Below, piece after piece: positions 1 to 8,542 of a stretch of DNA of 64,000 bases. The position numbers and the translations under genes are program-made. The stretch's first letter is position 1. Each line of letters opens with the position of its first letter. The notes below the pieces were generated by a model. It was given only the letters and a program-made list of their open reading frames with translations, searched no databases and was not told the DNA's origin. This stretch comes from CAXXOK01 sp963666755 (GTDB lineage: Bacteria > Bacillota > Clostridia > Christensenellales > Aristaeellaceae): positions 1-64,000 of the forward strand of contig CAXXGW010000008.1 of NCBI GenBank assembly GCA_963666755.2, in the 5' to 3' direction.

Positions 1-1956
1 TGAAAGGTTCTTCTCGAGAAGTATGATATCCGAGCTTTCCTTTGCGATATCGGTGGCGGAATCGACGGATATCCCCACGTCCGCCTGCCGCAGGCTCGGC
101 GCGTCGTTCACGCCGTCCCCCATATACCCTACGACATGCCCGTTGCCGCGAAGGACACTCACAACGCGCTGCTTCTGCATCGGCGCGAGGCGCGCGAAGA
201 TATTGTTCTTCTCCACCGCATCCTTTAATTGCGCGTCCGACATAGGCTCTATGTCCTTGCCGGTCAGTATACCGCTGATTGGTAAGCCGACCAGTTTGCA
301 GACGCGCTGCGTTACAAGCGGCGAATCGCCCGTCAATACTTTGATTTCGACCCCGGCTTCCGTCAGCGCTTTGATCGCATCGGCGACGTCGGGCTTCGGC
401 GGATCTAAAAAAGCGACATAGCCGATGAACGTCATCTCAGTTTCGTCCTTGGGCGAGAATACATTCGCGCCGGTATACTCATTCTTTTCGGCAATGGCGA
501 TTACGTGCATCCCCTCGTTGCTGAGACTATCCGCATGCTCATTGATCTTTTTGAGCAGTTCGTCGGATATGGGCAGTTCTTTATCCTTATCCTTAACGGT
601 CGTGCATATTTTCAGCAGTTCCTCCACGGCGCCCTTTGTGATGATGCGGTGGTTGTTCTGCCCGTCCCTGATCACAACGCTCATGCGCCTGCGGTCATAA
701 TCAAAGGGGATCTCGTCGACCTTCTCATATTTCGCCGTATCGTCCTTTACGCCGTGCTGTGTGCCGAACGCGATGATCGCACGGTCAATGAGGTTCTTGA
801 TCCCTGTGGAAAAATAGCTGTTCATGAAAGCATAGTCGAGTATCTCGATGTCATCCTCGCCATTGATGTTCATATATCGTTGCAGCTCGATGTTATCCAC
901 CGTCAGCGTGCCGGTCTTGTCGGTACACAGCACGTCGATCGCGCCCAGATTCTGAATCGAGTTCAGGTTTTTCACGATGGTTTTCTTTTTCGCCAGGAAC
1001 CCGGCGCCTTTGGACAGCGTCGTGTTGACGATCATGGGCAGCATGCCCGGCGTGATGCCGACCGCGACCGATATGGAAAACATGATGGCCTGCAGCCAGT
1101 CCTTTTTCACGATTCCGTTGATGAGAAATACGGAAACCACAATGAGGGCCATATATTTTACAAGGATGTTTGTAACCTTTGAGAGTCCTTTTTCAAAATT
1201 TGTTTTGCCTTTTGTCTGTTCGACGACGCCCGATATATGTCCCAGATACGTATCTTTTCCTGTTTTTATAACCATGCCGACGCCGGAACCACTGACGACC
1301 GTGCAGCCCATCAGCGCGATATTCTCAAGCTCCGTGCTGCCTTTCGACGTATCGGCAGGACCGTTCTTTTTTTCGACCGGGACGGATTCTCCCGTGAACA
1401 TCGATTGCGCGATAAACAGGTCGCGGCTCTCGATGATCCGCAGATCGGCAGGAATAATGGACCCGGTGCCAAGCTCGATGATATCGCCGTCCACGATCTC
1501 TTCGATGTTGATTTTCACGGCCGCCCCGTCCCGCCGGACGTCGACGGTGTTATGCATCATCGTTTTTAATTTCTGGCTTTGGACATAGGACGAATAGCTT
1601 TGCGTAAACCGGATCGTCGCGCTGATCACCGCAAGAACAACGATAATCCCCGCGCCTAAGATATCCTTTAAGAAAAATGTTACAACGGCAAGCGCGAGGA
1701 GCACGATGATAAACTCATCGAGAAACGACTTGAGCAAAAATACGGACCATGAAATCATTTTGCTGTCGGACGTCGTATTTCTGCCGTTCTTAGCCAGCCT
1801 GCTGTCTGCTTCGCCAGCAGTCAGCCCGCTCATGGAAGAATTCTTTTCCGCAAACAGCGCGTTGATTTCAAGACCGGCGAGCCTTTTATACGCCTGCTCC
1901 ATTGTGTCGTTGACGACGGTCTTATGTACCTGATGGCTGACTTGATTCAGTTCCAT
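1..1956 (-). CDS. mgtA: Magnesium-translocating P-type ATPase (P3B, MgtA type), 3' end beyond window
   Basis: Inner-membrane P-type ATPase expected to import Mg2+. 652 codons are visible; the family is usually about 880-900 residues, so the last membrane helices lie outside the window. Seen: cation-ATPase N-terminal region, actuator domain with FTGES-type motif, the phosphorylation motif CTDKTGTLT (about 903-931 on the minus strand) and the hinge motif GDGVNDAP (about 95-115). The helix-4 motif reads TPGMLPMIV, against TPEMLPMIV in typical MgtA. Start is ATG at 1956; the GGGG just upstream is a weak ribosome binding site. The next block upstream holds gene debris, so it is probably transcribed alone. 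The class is clear from the TM4/phosphorylation block; Mg2+ specificity is inferred from the MgtA-like sequence around it. Confidence 0.88.
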   Translation of the reverse strand, partial: MELNQVSHQVHKTVVNDTMEQAYKRLAGLEINALFAEKNSSMSGLTAGEADSRLAKNGRNTTSDSKMISWSVFLLKSFLDEFIIVLLALAVVTFFLKDILGAGIIVVLAVISATIRFTQSYSSYVQSQKLKTMMHNTVDVRRDGAAVKINIEEIVDGDIIELGTGSIIPADLRIIESRDLFIAQSMFTGESVPVEKKNGPADTSKGSTELENIALMGCTVVSGSGVGMVIKTGKDTYLGHISGVVEQTKGKTNFEKGLSKVTNILVKYMALIVVSVFLINGIVKKDWLQAIMFSISVAVGITPGMLPMIVNTTLSKGAGFLAKKKTIVKNLNSIQNLGAIDVLCTDKTGTLTVDNIELQRYMNINGEDDIEILDYAFMNSYFSTGIKNLIDRAIIAFGTQHGVKDDTAKYEKVDEIPFDYDRRRMSVVIRDGQNNHRIITKGAVEELLKICTTVKDKDKELPISDELLKKINEHADSLSNEGMHVIAIAEKNEYTGANVFSPKDETEMTFIGYVAFLDPPKPDVADAIKALTEAGVEIKVLTGDSPLVTQRVCKLVGLPISGILTGKDIEPMSDAQLKDAVEKNNIFARLAPMQKQRVVSVLRGNGHVVGYMGDGVNDAPSLRQADVGISVDSATDIAKESSDIILLEKNLS

Positions 1957-2002
1957 TTTTTATCCCCATTCCGTTTGTATCGATTTATTTATTTTGCATA
2001 AA

Positions 2003-2110
2003 TCATTTATATCCGTGCTGCTGAAACAATTTGTTTAGCGAACCGGTTTCATTCGCGCCGAAATCCGGCAATATATCATCTATATCAAACAGAAGTATTT
2101 TATAGCCCAT
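2003..2110 (-). pseudogene. Remnant of a YjjG-type HAD nucleotidase (N-terminal 35 residues only)
   Basis: A 35-residue reading frame preceded by a perfect GGAGG. It begins MGYKILLFDIDDIL and continues like the N-terminus of YjjG/YfnB-type HAD 5'-nucleotidases (LLFD.DDTLLDF...), then hits TGA. Only the first strand and the start of the cap remain. The motif-I Thr is replaced by Ile (DIDDI rather than DxDDT), so even the catalytic loop is damaged. It lies between mgtA and an HD-GYP fragment, in a stretch of decayed genes. The family call rests on the first 30 residues only. Confidence 0.5.
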
Positions 2111-2206
2111 TTTTCCTCCCATTCAATATCCCGTCATGAGCGCGACAAGCATTTATTTCATTTCATTTTACTCTTTTGCATGAGAAATAGAAATACCATA
2201 TTTTAG

Positions 2207-2677
2207 GAGCCGCACTATCTGCACGATCTCGCAAAGCTCTCCGTGCCGACGGAGATACTGCAAAAGCCGGGCTCTCTGAATATCGAGGAGCGTAACATCA
2301 TGCAGAAGCATACGTATTATACGTATAAAATACCGGATCAGATCAAGCCGCTGAAAGTCATCAACGAATGCGCGTGCCTGCACCATGAGCGGATCGACGG
2401 CCAGGGGTACCCGTTCGGGTCCAAGGGCTATGAGCTCCCGCTCTGCTCGCGCATCATGGCGGTGGCCGACGTGTTCGCCGCGGTCACGGAAACGCGCCCG
2501 TACCGCGCCGGGATGGACAAGAAGCAGGCGATCAGGGTATTGTCCGCCATGGCCGATAACGGCGTGCTTGATAAAGAGCTCACGGAAATGGCAATCGGCC
2601 ATTATGCCGCCCTGCGCGAGACTTGCCTTATCCAGCAGGCCATCGCCGCGAAAGAATATGAAGAATACGGAATATGA
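2207..2677 (+). pseudogene. 5'-truncated HD-GYP domain (c-di-GMP phosphodiesterase-type) fragment
   Basis: The frame opens directly after an in-frame TAG (2204-2206) and starts inside the domain with LHDLAKLSVP, equivalent to the HDxGK part of an HD-GYP domain. HHERIDGQGYP follows (the GYP motif), then the conserved RIMAVADVFAAVTETRPYR block and the C-terminal helices. The upstream His ligands and any sensor or receiver domain are missing. A GTG at 2243 could start a 144-residue product but has no ribosome binding site and would lack the first metal ligands. Intact homologues hydrolyse cyclic dinucleotides; this one looks non-functional. Confidence 0.7.
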
Positions 2678-2962
2678 TCTCCACGCCGGCGGCGTATTTC
2701 CGGACGCGAACAGCCACTTCCGCAGATGATATCTTTTACCCGCATTAGAATCACCTTCAAAACTATGTTGTGCTGCAATCGCAAACGTTTAAAACAAAAC
2801 GAAACAAAACCGCTCATTTAATTCAGCCAACAAGACCCTGCTGTGGTATAATAGCTTTGATAAAATAAATGAATTGTATTGCGATTTTACTATCGCTATC
2901 AGGGTTCGCCTTAGGCGCAATAACAGGCGTCATTATTTTAACAGTCAGGGAGGAACACCGTA

Positions 2963-3322
2963 TTGGCACTTATCATTATCAGTATCGTAATTTCCGGCAT
3001 GGATTTGATATTAGGGTTGTTGCTTCTCTTGGCGGTTGGGCCCAAACCCGGCATATTCATAATTATAGCTATTGGCTCACTGATTCTGGCGGGCGGCATT
3101 TCAAAGCTGGTAAAGCGTAAAAGCGGGCAAAAAGAAGCTTATGTTCACAGTAAACCGCAGGCGAATGCCGAAATAAAAAACGCCGAAATAAAAGAGGACT
3201 CCCCTGTGAATGAAGCCGCCGGCAGGTATTGCCCGTATTGTGACGCGGAGTTTGACGATAATAACGACGAGGTATGCCCAAACTGCGGGGGAAGAACGAA
3301 AAAAGGCAAACCTCAACTATAA
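2963..3322 (+). CDS. Small membrane protein with C-terminal zinc ribbon
   Basis: 119 residues. Two hydrophobic helices (about residues 2-22 and 29-48) are followed by a basic linker and a C-terminal zinc ribbon, CPYC-x14-CPNC, around residues 88-109. The start is TTG at 2963, chosen because GGGAGGA lies 8 nt upstream; no ATG fits. Such zinc-ribbon membrane proteins are common in Bacillota and of unknown function. A short hydrophobic frame just upstream (from 2869, first about 26 residues) could be a broken upstream part or chance. Confidence 0.6.
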   Translation: MALIIISIVISGMDLILGLLLLLAVGPKPGIFIIIAIGSLILAGGISKLVKRKSGQKEAYVHSKPQANAEIKNAEIKEDSPVNEAAGRYCPYCDAEFDDNNDEVCPNCGGRTKKGKPQL

Positions 3323-3696
3323 TAATATAACGCTTTCTTATGCTATATCCCTTCCGGACCGCCTCGGCAATCACCGGATCATATTTTATCGATGTTGCCC
3401 GGCGGTGATTTCAGGAAAACCCTTCGCGCGCTCCGTTGGCGTATTACCGGCTCATCAGGCTTATTAGATATTCCCTTTGGGCACTTCCCCATTGCAATAT
3501 CGCCATGGAATATGGTGCGCTCCGGGCAGCACGAGGTGCAGATAAGGAAACAAAGCGATGTATTTTATCCCTATCCTGTGCGGCCGCCGGTCCGCCTCCC
3601 CTCCGCCTCCTGTGGTTCTGCAAAACACAAGAGCCATCAGGAATTTACGCATCTGCGATCCGGAAAACGGATACGCAGGAGTATAGGAGGATACGC
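3323..3696. other. Intergenic, no recognisable gene
   Basis: 374 bp between the zinc-ribbon gene and the EamA transporter. An open frame runs into the transporter from 3436 but looks like non-coding sequence upstream of the AGGAGG at 3685-3690. No terminator or operator is evident. Confidence 0.4.
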
Positions 3697-4569
3697 ATGA
3701 AATCAAAAATACAATTCTCACTGTCCATGGTGATTTTCGGCACCATCGGCGTCATTGTGAGATATATAGCTCTGCCTTCCAGCGCGACCGCCCTGCTGAG
3801 AGGCCTGATTGGAAGCCTGTTTTTGCTGGCTGTCGTTTTCTTCAGGAAACAAAAGATGTCCCGCGACAAGATCCGGCGGAACGCGCTGCTTCTGATAGTA
3901 TCGGGCGCCGCATTGGGCGCGAACTGGATTTTTCTGTTTGAAGCGTATAAACACACAACGATCGCCAACGCGGCCTTGAGTTATTACTTTGCGCCCGTGT
4001 TCGTCATGGCCTTATCGCCTGTCGTATTGAAAGAGAAACTATCCGCGAAAAAGGCGGCCTGCATCGGTGCAGCCATGGCCGGAATGGTGCTGATCGTCGG
4101 AAGCAGCCAGTCCGGGGCCGCGGGGTACAATCATCCGCTTGGCATCTTTTACGGTCTTTTGGCGGCTGGATTCTATGCGTCGCTGATGCTGCTGAACAAG
4201 TTTATCAAGGACCTGCCGGATATGGAAACTACAATCATACAACTGGCGGCGGCGTCCCTGCTTCTCATCCCGTACGTGTTCCTTACGGAAGGCGGCTCAA
4301 TGTTCCATATGGGCATGACCTCACTCCTGCTGGTTCTCCTGTTGGGCGTCGTCCATACCGGCGGGGGCTTCTTCCTTTTCTTTGCAGGCATGAAACAGCT
4401 CAAAGGGCAAAGCATCGCGGTTTTGAGCTATATTGACCCGGTCACGTCGCTGCTCATTTCGGTTCTGATTCTGCAGGAAGGGATCACGGTACCGCAGCTC
4501 CTCGGGGGCGCCCTGCTGCTGGGCGCGATCTTCGTGAGCGAAAAGAAGCGGTCCATGCGTCCGGCCTGA
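3697..4569 (+). CDS. EamA-family (DMT superfamily) transporter
   Basis: 290-residue inner-membrane transporter with about ten helices arranged as two EamA repeats, the usual size of this family. Members export metabolites or drugs; the substrate cannot be told from sequence. The ATG at 3697 was chosen over longer in-frame starts because AGGAGG sits 6 nt upstream and the protein then begins at the first helix. A strong rho-independent terminator follows 15 nt after the stop, so it is a single-gene unit. Confidence 0.85.
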   Translation: MKSKIQFSLSMVIFGTIGVIVRYIALPSSATALLRGLIGSLFLLAVVFFRKQKMSRDKIRRNALLLIVSGAALGANWIFLFEAYKHTTIANAALSYYFAPVFVMALSPVVLKEKLSAKKAACIGAAMAGMVLIVGSSQSGAAGYNHPLGIFYGLLAAGFYASLMLLNKFIKDLPDMETTIIQLAAASLLLIPYVFLTEGGSMFHMGMTSLLLVLLLGVVHTGGGFFLFFAGMKQLKGQSIAVLSYIDPVTSLLISVLILQEGITVPQLLGGALLLGAIFVSEKKRSMRPA

Positions 4570-4583
4570 AAACCACATGCACT

Positions 4584-4616
4584 GCCGGGCAGGGGCATCT
4601 CCCCTGCCCGGCTTTT
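4584..4616 (+). terminator. Rho-independent terminator after the EamA gene
   Basis: Perfect 12-bp GC-rich stem (GCCGGGCAGGGG / CCCCTGCCCGGC) with a 5-nt loop followed by TTTTCT. Confidence 0.9.
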
Positions 4617-4711
4617 CTATAGCGTGGCATTTGTTCAGAGCGGTTGTAATGATTTGGATTTGGGTACTATACAATCTTATTAGAAGGAATAAAGCATAAA
4701 TTTAAAAAGAA

Positions 4712-5291
4712 ATGGGGCGTACGATGGACCATCTTCACCACCTGAAACACATGCAAGCTGCACTGGAATGCCCGGAAAAATTAGCGGAATTGCGGCCGAT
4801 AGAAACGTTGAAAAAAATCGGCTTGGGCGAACACGATGTTGTCTGCGACATTGGAGCCGGCACCGGCATTTTTACAATCCCCGCGGCCCAGATCACGCAG
4901 AATGCGGTTTTTGCTTTGGAAACGCATGACGCGTTTCTTCAGATCATTCAGGAAAAGGCGGAAAATCAGAAGCTGCCGAACATTAAAACACTGAAAGTGA
5001 CGGACGACCGTTTTGAACTGGAAGACGGTTCTGCGGATTTTATGATCCTGTCAACCGTTTTGCATGAGATTGAAAATAAAGAAGTCTTTCTAACCGAAAT
5101 AAAAAGGGTCATGAAGAACACAGCGAAACTTTCCATCATTGAACTTCATAAAGGGGACGCCGGTAGGACACCCCGGCGCGCCCCGCCTTGGTATGGATGA
5201 GGTTGCCGCGCTGTGCAAAAGAGCCGGATTCACCCCGGTAAATGAATTTAATCTAGGCAGCAATTACTATTGCGTTGTCGTGAACGCCTGA
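4712..5291 (+). CDS. Class I SAM-dependent methyltransferase, one frameshift
   Basis: The N-terminal frame (4712-5200) holds the SAM-binding motif VVCDIGAGTGIF and the motif-IV region ADFMILSTVLHE. After HKG near 5152 the conserved sequence continues in the next frame as TPVGHPGAPRLG...YYCVVVNA and ends at TGA 5289-5291. Removing one G from the GGGG run restores a single frame of about 190 residues. The start may be ATG 4712 or, more likely, ATG 4724, which has GGGG 6 nt upstream. The methyl acceptor is unknown. The lesion is either a real frameshift or a sequencing error. Confidence 0.75.
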
Positions 5292-5308
5292 TGAACGGGC
5301 CAACGCAG

Positions 5309-5333
5309 AAAACGGGCCAAACGGCCCGTTTTT
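5309..5333. terminator. Bidirectional terminator between convergent genes
   Basis: AACGGGCC-aaac-GGCCCGTT stem flanked by A and T runs. It serves the methyltransferase on the plus strand and overlaps the stop region of the convergent RemA-like gene. Confidence 0.8.
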
Positions 5334-5730
5334 ACTGTTCTTCAAATTCTATCTCGTGCCTCAGTATCTCGTTGGTCTTTTTCTCGATCTTATCGATGTC
5401 GAATCCGGCTTCCTTTTTAATGCTCAGCCGGAGCATCGGCCCGATCTTCTGCATATCGTCGAGTATGTCCTTTAAAAGCTCCAGCGCCGCAGCCGCTTCC
5501 ATCTTCTCCCGCGGCACTTCCAGCATATTTGCCAGGATGGAATTTTCCGTCCTTGAAGCGATCATCGGCGACTTCACATCCTCCACGTGGACAACGGTCC
5601 GCCTGCCCGGCCCCCGTTCATCCTCGATCGGTTCCAGACTAACGATCTTATCCGAGCGCACGAACTTGCCGTACCCCAGCGGCACCATAATATTTTCCCT
5701 GACTTCCATCCCTCTTTCGCCCCGTTTCAT
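5332..5730 (-). CDS. RemA-like (DUF370-type) protein with extra C-terminal helices
   Basis: Up to 132 residues. The first 70 resemble the RemA/DUF370 regulator fold: LGYGKFVRSDKIVSLEP matches the GFGN.V...RI..I.P start of RemA, and GRRTVVHVEDVKSPMIASRTENSIL matches its C-terminal strand and helix in pattern. About 55 mostly helical, charged residues follow that RemA lacks. Bacillus RemA binds DNA and activates matrix genes; whether this longer relative binds DNA is unknown. Start choice is open: ATG 5730 has no clear ribosome binding site, while ATG 5709 and ATG 5688 (AGGG about 8 nt upstream) are alternatives. It stands alone rather than beside gmk and rpoZ. The assignment is by pattern, not strong identity. 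Confidence 0.5.
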   Translation of the reverse strand: MKRGERGMEVRENIMVPLGYGKFVRSDKIVSLEPIEDERGPGRRTVVHVEDVKSPMIASRTENSILANMLEVPREKMEAAAALELLKDILDDMQKIGPMLRLSIKKEAGFDIDKIEKKTNEILRHEIEFEEQ

Positions 5731-5988
5731 CCGTTTTTACATTCTTATCATGTCTCGCTTTTCAAATATTACGCGGGAATTTTAAACAACGGAAAACAAT
5801 AAACAGTCCGGCCGGACACAAACCGGCCCGCTGATTGCTGCTGCCGCAGCCGGAAATAATACAAAATAATAACGATTTTTTGAACATTTTGTATAAGGTT
5901 TGTCGATTTATGGCAAACGGCAAAGAATCGTTCTATAATGATAGTAGAATAAAAAATAAAATATAGTACAGAAAGCCGGGATTTATCC

Positions 5989-6450
5989 ATGAGCAATTTT
6001 GTGATAGACATGAAGCTAACGAACCAAAAAGTGCAGTTTACAGGCGTCTCCGAGTCGAACCCGGATCATCCGGTCCAGTTTGACTACATGCCGCCCCTGG
6101 GCGACGGGCAGGGCTTTGCAGGAATCGAAGCGCTTCTGATGAGCTTTTCCGGCTGCGTCAGCACGGCGGTCGTCGCCCTTCTGCGGAAAACGGGAAAAAA
6201 CGTCGCCGGCTATGAGGCGCGCGCCACGGGCATCCGCCAGGAAAACCCGGTCGCGCTGAAGAAGATCTTTTTCTTCGTGCGCGTATGCTCCAATGATATC
6301 ACCCCCGCCGATATGGACAAGGTGTTTGCTGCAGCCAAAGAAATCTCGCCGGTCTGGTTGGCAATCAAAAACAACGTTGAAGTCGTAACGGATTACCAAC
6401 TCGTCGCAGACAGCGCCGCTTTCCCCGAAGCCGTATCCGCGTGCGGCTGA
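5989..6450 (+). CDS. OsmC/Ohr-family protein lacking the second redox cysteine
   Basis: 153 residues, the normal size for OsmC-like proteins, cytoplasmic. The helix carrying the peroxidatic Cys is clear (SFSGCVSTAVVALLRKTGKNV). Where OsmC and Ohr usually have a second Cys followed by PV, this protein reads ISPVWLAI, so thiol-dependent peroxidase activity by the usual disulfide cycle is doubtful. A TATAAT box lies at 5934-5939 with a weak -35 (TGGCAA) 17 bp upstream. The family gives protection against organic hydroperoxides, but single-Cys members may have other roles. Confidence 0.85.
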   Translation: MSNFVIDMKLTNQKVQFTGVSESNPDHPVQFDYMPPLGDGQGFAGIEALLMSFSGCVSTAVVALLRKTGKNVAGYEARATGIRQENPVALKKIFFFVRVCSNDITPADMDKVFAAAKEISPVWLAIKNNVEVVTDYQLVADSAAFPEAVSACG

Positions 6451-6475
6451 CCGCAGGGCAGGCAAAAAGAATCCA

Positions 6476-7027
6476 TCAGGTTTCCGTATTGCTTCGGTTT
6501 GCCGTCCACGCCCGAAGCGGCATGATCAGGTGCGCCGGATGGATGATGCGGATAGTCCGTCCCTTTTCCGAGGCATAGCGGACCGTATACCCGGTCCCGC
6601 CGCCCGAGCCGTCCCACACGGCCACGACATAGAGGCTGCGGTCAACTATATACCGGTTCCGCTTTAAGTAGCAGTCCTGCGTATAGCGGCGCTGCAGCAT
6701 CGTTTCCCTGTCGGCGCGGCCGGCAATGATAAAGAAGCGTTCGCGGTCGGTTTCCAGCCAGCTTATTGCTTGTTCTTCAAACGGAATGGCGCATTCCAGT
6801 GTAACTGGATACGCCATTTTCAATTGGAGCACGGCCTCCGCGGCGTACGTATCTATTCCCCTTGCCATGCCGCAGATAAAATGGGTCACGCCGCATTCCT
6901 TAACAAGCTGCTCCGCCTGCCCATAGAGCAGTTTTTTTAATTTGACGCAGTCTTCGCTGTCCTCATGAAAGCCCCACGGGAGTTTTTCGGGGCGGTGGCC
7001 GGTAAAGCAGCACGTTTTTGAAAACAT
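6476..7027 (-). CDS. SLOG-domain (DUF1273/YpsA-like) protein
   Basis: 183 residues with a Rossmann-like SLOG fold: N-terminal CCFTGHRPEKL, central GMARGID, and C-terminal GGTGYTVRYA, the signature of DUF1273/YpsA relatives thought to bind nucleotide-derived ligands. AGGAGG stands 7 nt before the ATG at 7027. It is divergently transcribed from an XRE regulator across 130 bp that hold four identical palindromes, so the two are probably co-regulated. A second, frameshifted relative lies at 34723-35185. The function is unknown; SLOG proteins occur in nucleotide signalling and in phage-defence settings. Confidence 0.8.
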   Translation of the reverse strand: MFSKTCCFTGHRPEKLPWGFHEDSEDCVKLKKLLYGQAEQLVKECGVTHFICGMARGIDTYAAEAVLQLKMAYPVTLECAIPFEEQAISWLETDRERFFIIAGRADRETMLQRRYTQDCYLKRNRYIVDRSLYVVAVWDGSGGGTGYTVRYASEKGRTIRIIHPAHLIMPLRAWTANRSNTET

Positions 7028-7045
7028 ATTTTTTCCTCCTCTGGA

Positions 7046-7141
7046 CCATATATGGACAATTTACCATATATGGTCCAAAAAGTCCATATATGGTCGTTCT
7101 GAATTGTTGCATTTGGCTAAAATAATTTTGACCATATATGG
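7046..7141. promoter_or_regulatory. Four identical CCATATATGG palindromes (probable XRE operators)
   Basis: The perfect 10-bp palindrome CCATATATGG occurs at 7046-7055, 7064-7073, 7084-7093 and 7132-7141, most copies extended by GA or GT on either side. Three copies lie close to the SLOG start and one abuts the Shine-Dalgarno of the XRE gene. This is the layout expected for an autoregulating repressor that controls both divergent genes. Confidence 0.75.
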
Positions 7142-7157
7142 ACTGGAGGGATCGTTT

Positions 7158-7400
7158 ATGAACACGCGGGAAACCGTCGCCAACAGAATTTTGAAGTTAT
7201 GTGCCGAGAGGAACATGCCGGTCAACGCCCTTGCAAGGAAATCAGCCGTGCCGCCGTCCACGCTGAAAAACATCATCAACGGCGAAAGTGAAAATCCGGG
7301 CATCGTAACGATCAAAAAGCTCTGCGACGGCATGGAGATCACGCTCGGGCAGTTTTTTGGGACGAAAGAGTTTGATAAATTGGAACAGGAGATAAAATAA
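7158..7400 (+). CDS. XRE-family helix-turn-helix regulator
   Basis: 80-residue single-domain DNA-binding protein. The HTH spans about residues 8-62 (ILKLCAERNMPVNALARKSAVPPSTLKNIINGE in pattern: helix, turn, recognition helix), ending with the usual LCDGMEITLGQFF. ATG 7158 was chosen because GGAGGG ends 7 nt upstream; the frame is open 54 nt further but through the operator. It probably binds the CCATATATGG boxes and represses itself and the SLOG gene. Confidence 0.85.
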   Translation: MNTRETVANRILKLCAERNMPVNALARKSAVPPSTLKNIINGESENPGIVTIKKLCDGMEITLGQFFGTKEFDKLEQEIK

Positions 7401-7451
7401 AACCCGCACCGCAGGCATATTTATACCTTTTTTCTGTTTGTCTCTGGCAGA

Positions 7452-7642
7452 ATTTCCTTTGTCATTCTGAGCGAAGCGAAGAATCTTAGTACCTTGGAGT
7501 TGTTCACCTACCATGGAACAATTAAATGAGGTAGTATTTAGTTCATAGGCTTTTCGTTAAGGCGACCCAGGGGGAGTTCCGATTCTCCCCCTAAGGTCCC
7601 TTAACAATCCCATTACCCCCGTAAAACGGCCGCTGCGCGGGG
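7452..7642 (-). repeat. Dispersed repeat A, copy 1 (reverse orientation), left border of AT-rich cassette
   Basis: About 190 bp that recur, reverse-complemented, at 10317-10478 and in parts at 10505-10612, 21300-21510 and 35753-35936. Shared landmarks are CCCCGCGCAGCGGCCG at one end, a roughly 50-nt stem-loop, AACGAAAAGCCTATGAAC, and TGAACAACTCCAA near the other end. No open frame is conserved, so it behaves like a non-autonomous repeat. It fills the gap between the XRE gene and the HAD gene. Confidence 0.75.
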
Positions 7643-7683
7643 CTAAGATATCAATAATAATTAGTTGAAAACAACTTTTTAGA

Positions 7684-8529
7684 TTATATTAGAATTTGTA
7701 ATAATTGATCAAAACTGTTTATTGTAAAATCCGGAATTATTTCTTTAATATTATTACGTAATTCCTTTTCTCGAATTACATCTTCATTTGTCCAATGAGT
7801 AACTTTAACGAGGACATCCCATAAGCCGGGATCATAACTTGTTCCATATCGAGCCCAAACAGAGGCAATACCAGCTTGATTTGCCATGTAAATATCTTTT
7901 AGCAAACTATCACCGACATAAATTACCTGCGTTTTTTCGATGTTTTCTCTTTGACAAATATATTCTAAGATTTGAGGATCAGGTTTTTTTAGATTATTAG
8001 GTATTTGTATCAATAAGTCTTGTGACGGTTCCAGCAATGTTCGACGTTCAGGATCTGGATGTCCTTCATAATTACTATCGATAAAATATATCCTTTTAAA
8101 TTTGCTTGCAATTCCAAGCTTCACAAGCCTATAATAGCCTGTTTCAATTGAAGACTCTGTACACCCAAAAATTTTATAGTTTTTCCTTTCCAACTCTATA
8201 AAAGTTTCTATTACAGTTTCATATAGACACAGTGTTTTTTTCCGCATGGAGTTAAAACTATGTGAGGCTTCGTTTAGACTATCAAGTAATTCAAGATTTG
8301 ACTTATCTTTATACTTTAGTTTAACCGAAGGTAATTCTAACATAGTAAAAGGCCTTTCTATACTATGATATTTTTGATGTAATTCTTTAAATTCACAAAT
8401 TAAAGTTGATTCGTCAATATCTAGTATTTTCGTCAGCTTTTGGAGCATTGCGGAAAAAGATTTTGAAAAAAAGGTGACCCAGTCGTATAGTGTATTATCA
8501 AGGTCCGTAATTATATATTTTGTATCCAT
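7684..8529 (-). CDS. HAD-superfamily phosphatase, second gene of AT-rich cassette
   Basis: 281 residues. HAD motifs are intact: I, ITDLDNTLYDW; II, FGCTES; III, Lys in NLKKPDP; IV, YVGDSLLKDI. A helical cap lies between motifs I and II. Cytoplasmic hydrolase; substrate unknown. The ATG at 8529 is 13 nt after the stop of the metallophosphoesterase gene, so the two form an operon. The ribosome binding site (AAAGG) is weak, and longer in-frame starts lie inside the upstream gene. Codon use is clearly more AT-rich than the surroundings, a sign of horizontal transfer. Confidence 0.8.
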   Translation of the reverse strand: MDTKYIITDLDNTLYDWVTFFSKSFSAMLQKLTKILDIDESTLICEFKELHQKYHSIERPFTMLELPSVKLKYKDKSNLELLDSLNEASHSFNSMRKKTLCLYETVIETFIELERKNYKIFGCTESSIETGYYRLVKLGIASKFKRIYFIDSNYEGHPDPERRTLLEPSQDLLIQIPNNLKKPDPQILEYICQRENIEKTQVIYVGDSLLKDIYMANQAGIASVWARYGTSYDPGLWDVLVKVTHWTNEDVIREKELRNNIKEIIPDFTINSFDQLLQILI

Positions 8530-8542
8530 ATATATATACCTT

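Noticed and set aside
505..1182. 225-codon plus-strand ORF at the left edge, with other plus-strand frames to 1933
   Set aside because: All are antisense to the P-type ATPase, which shows DKTGTLT and GDGVNDAP on the minus strand.
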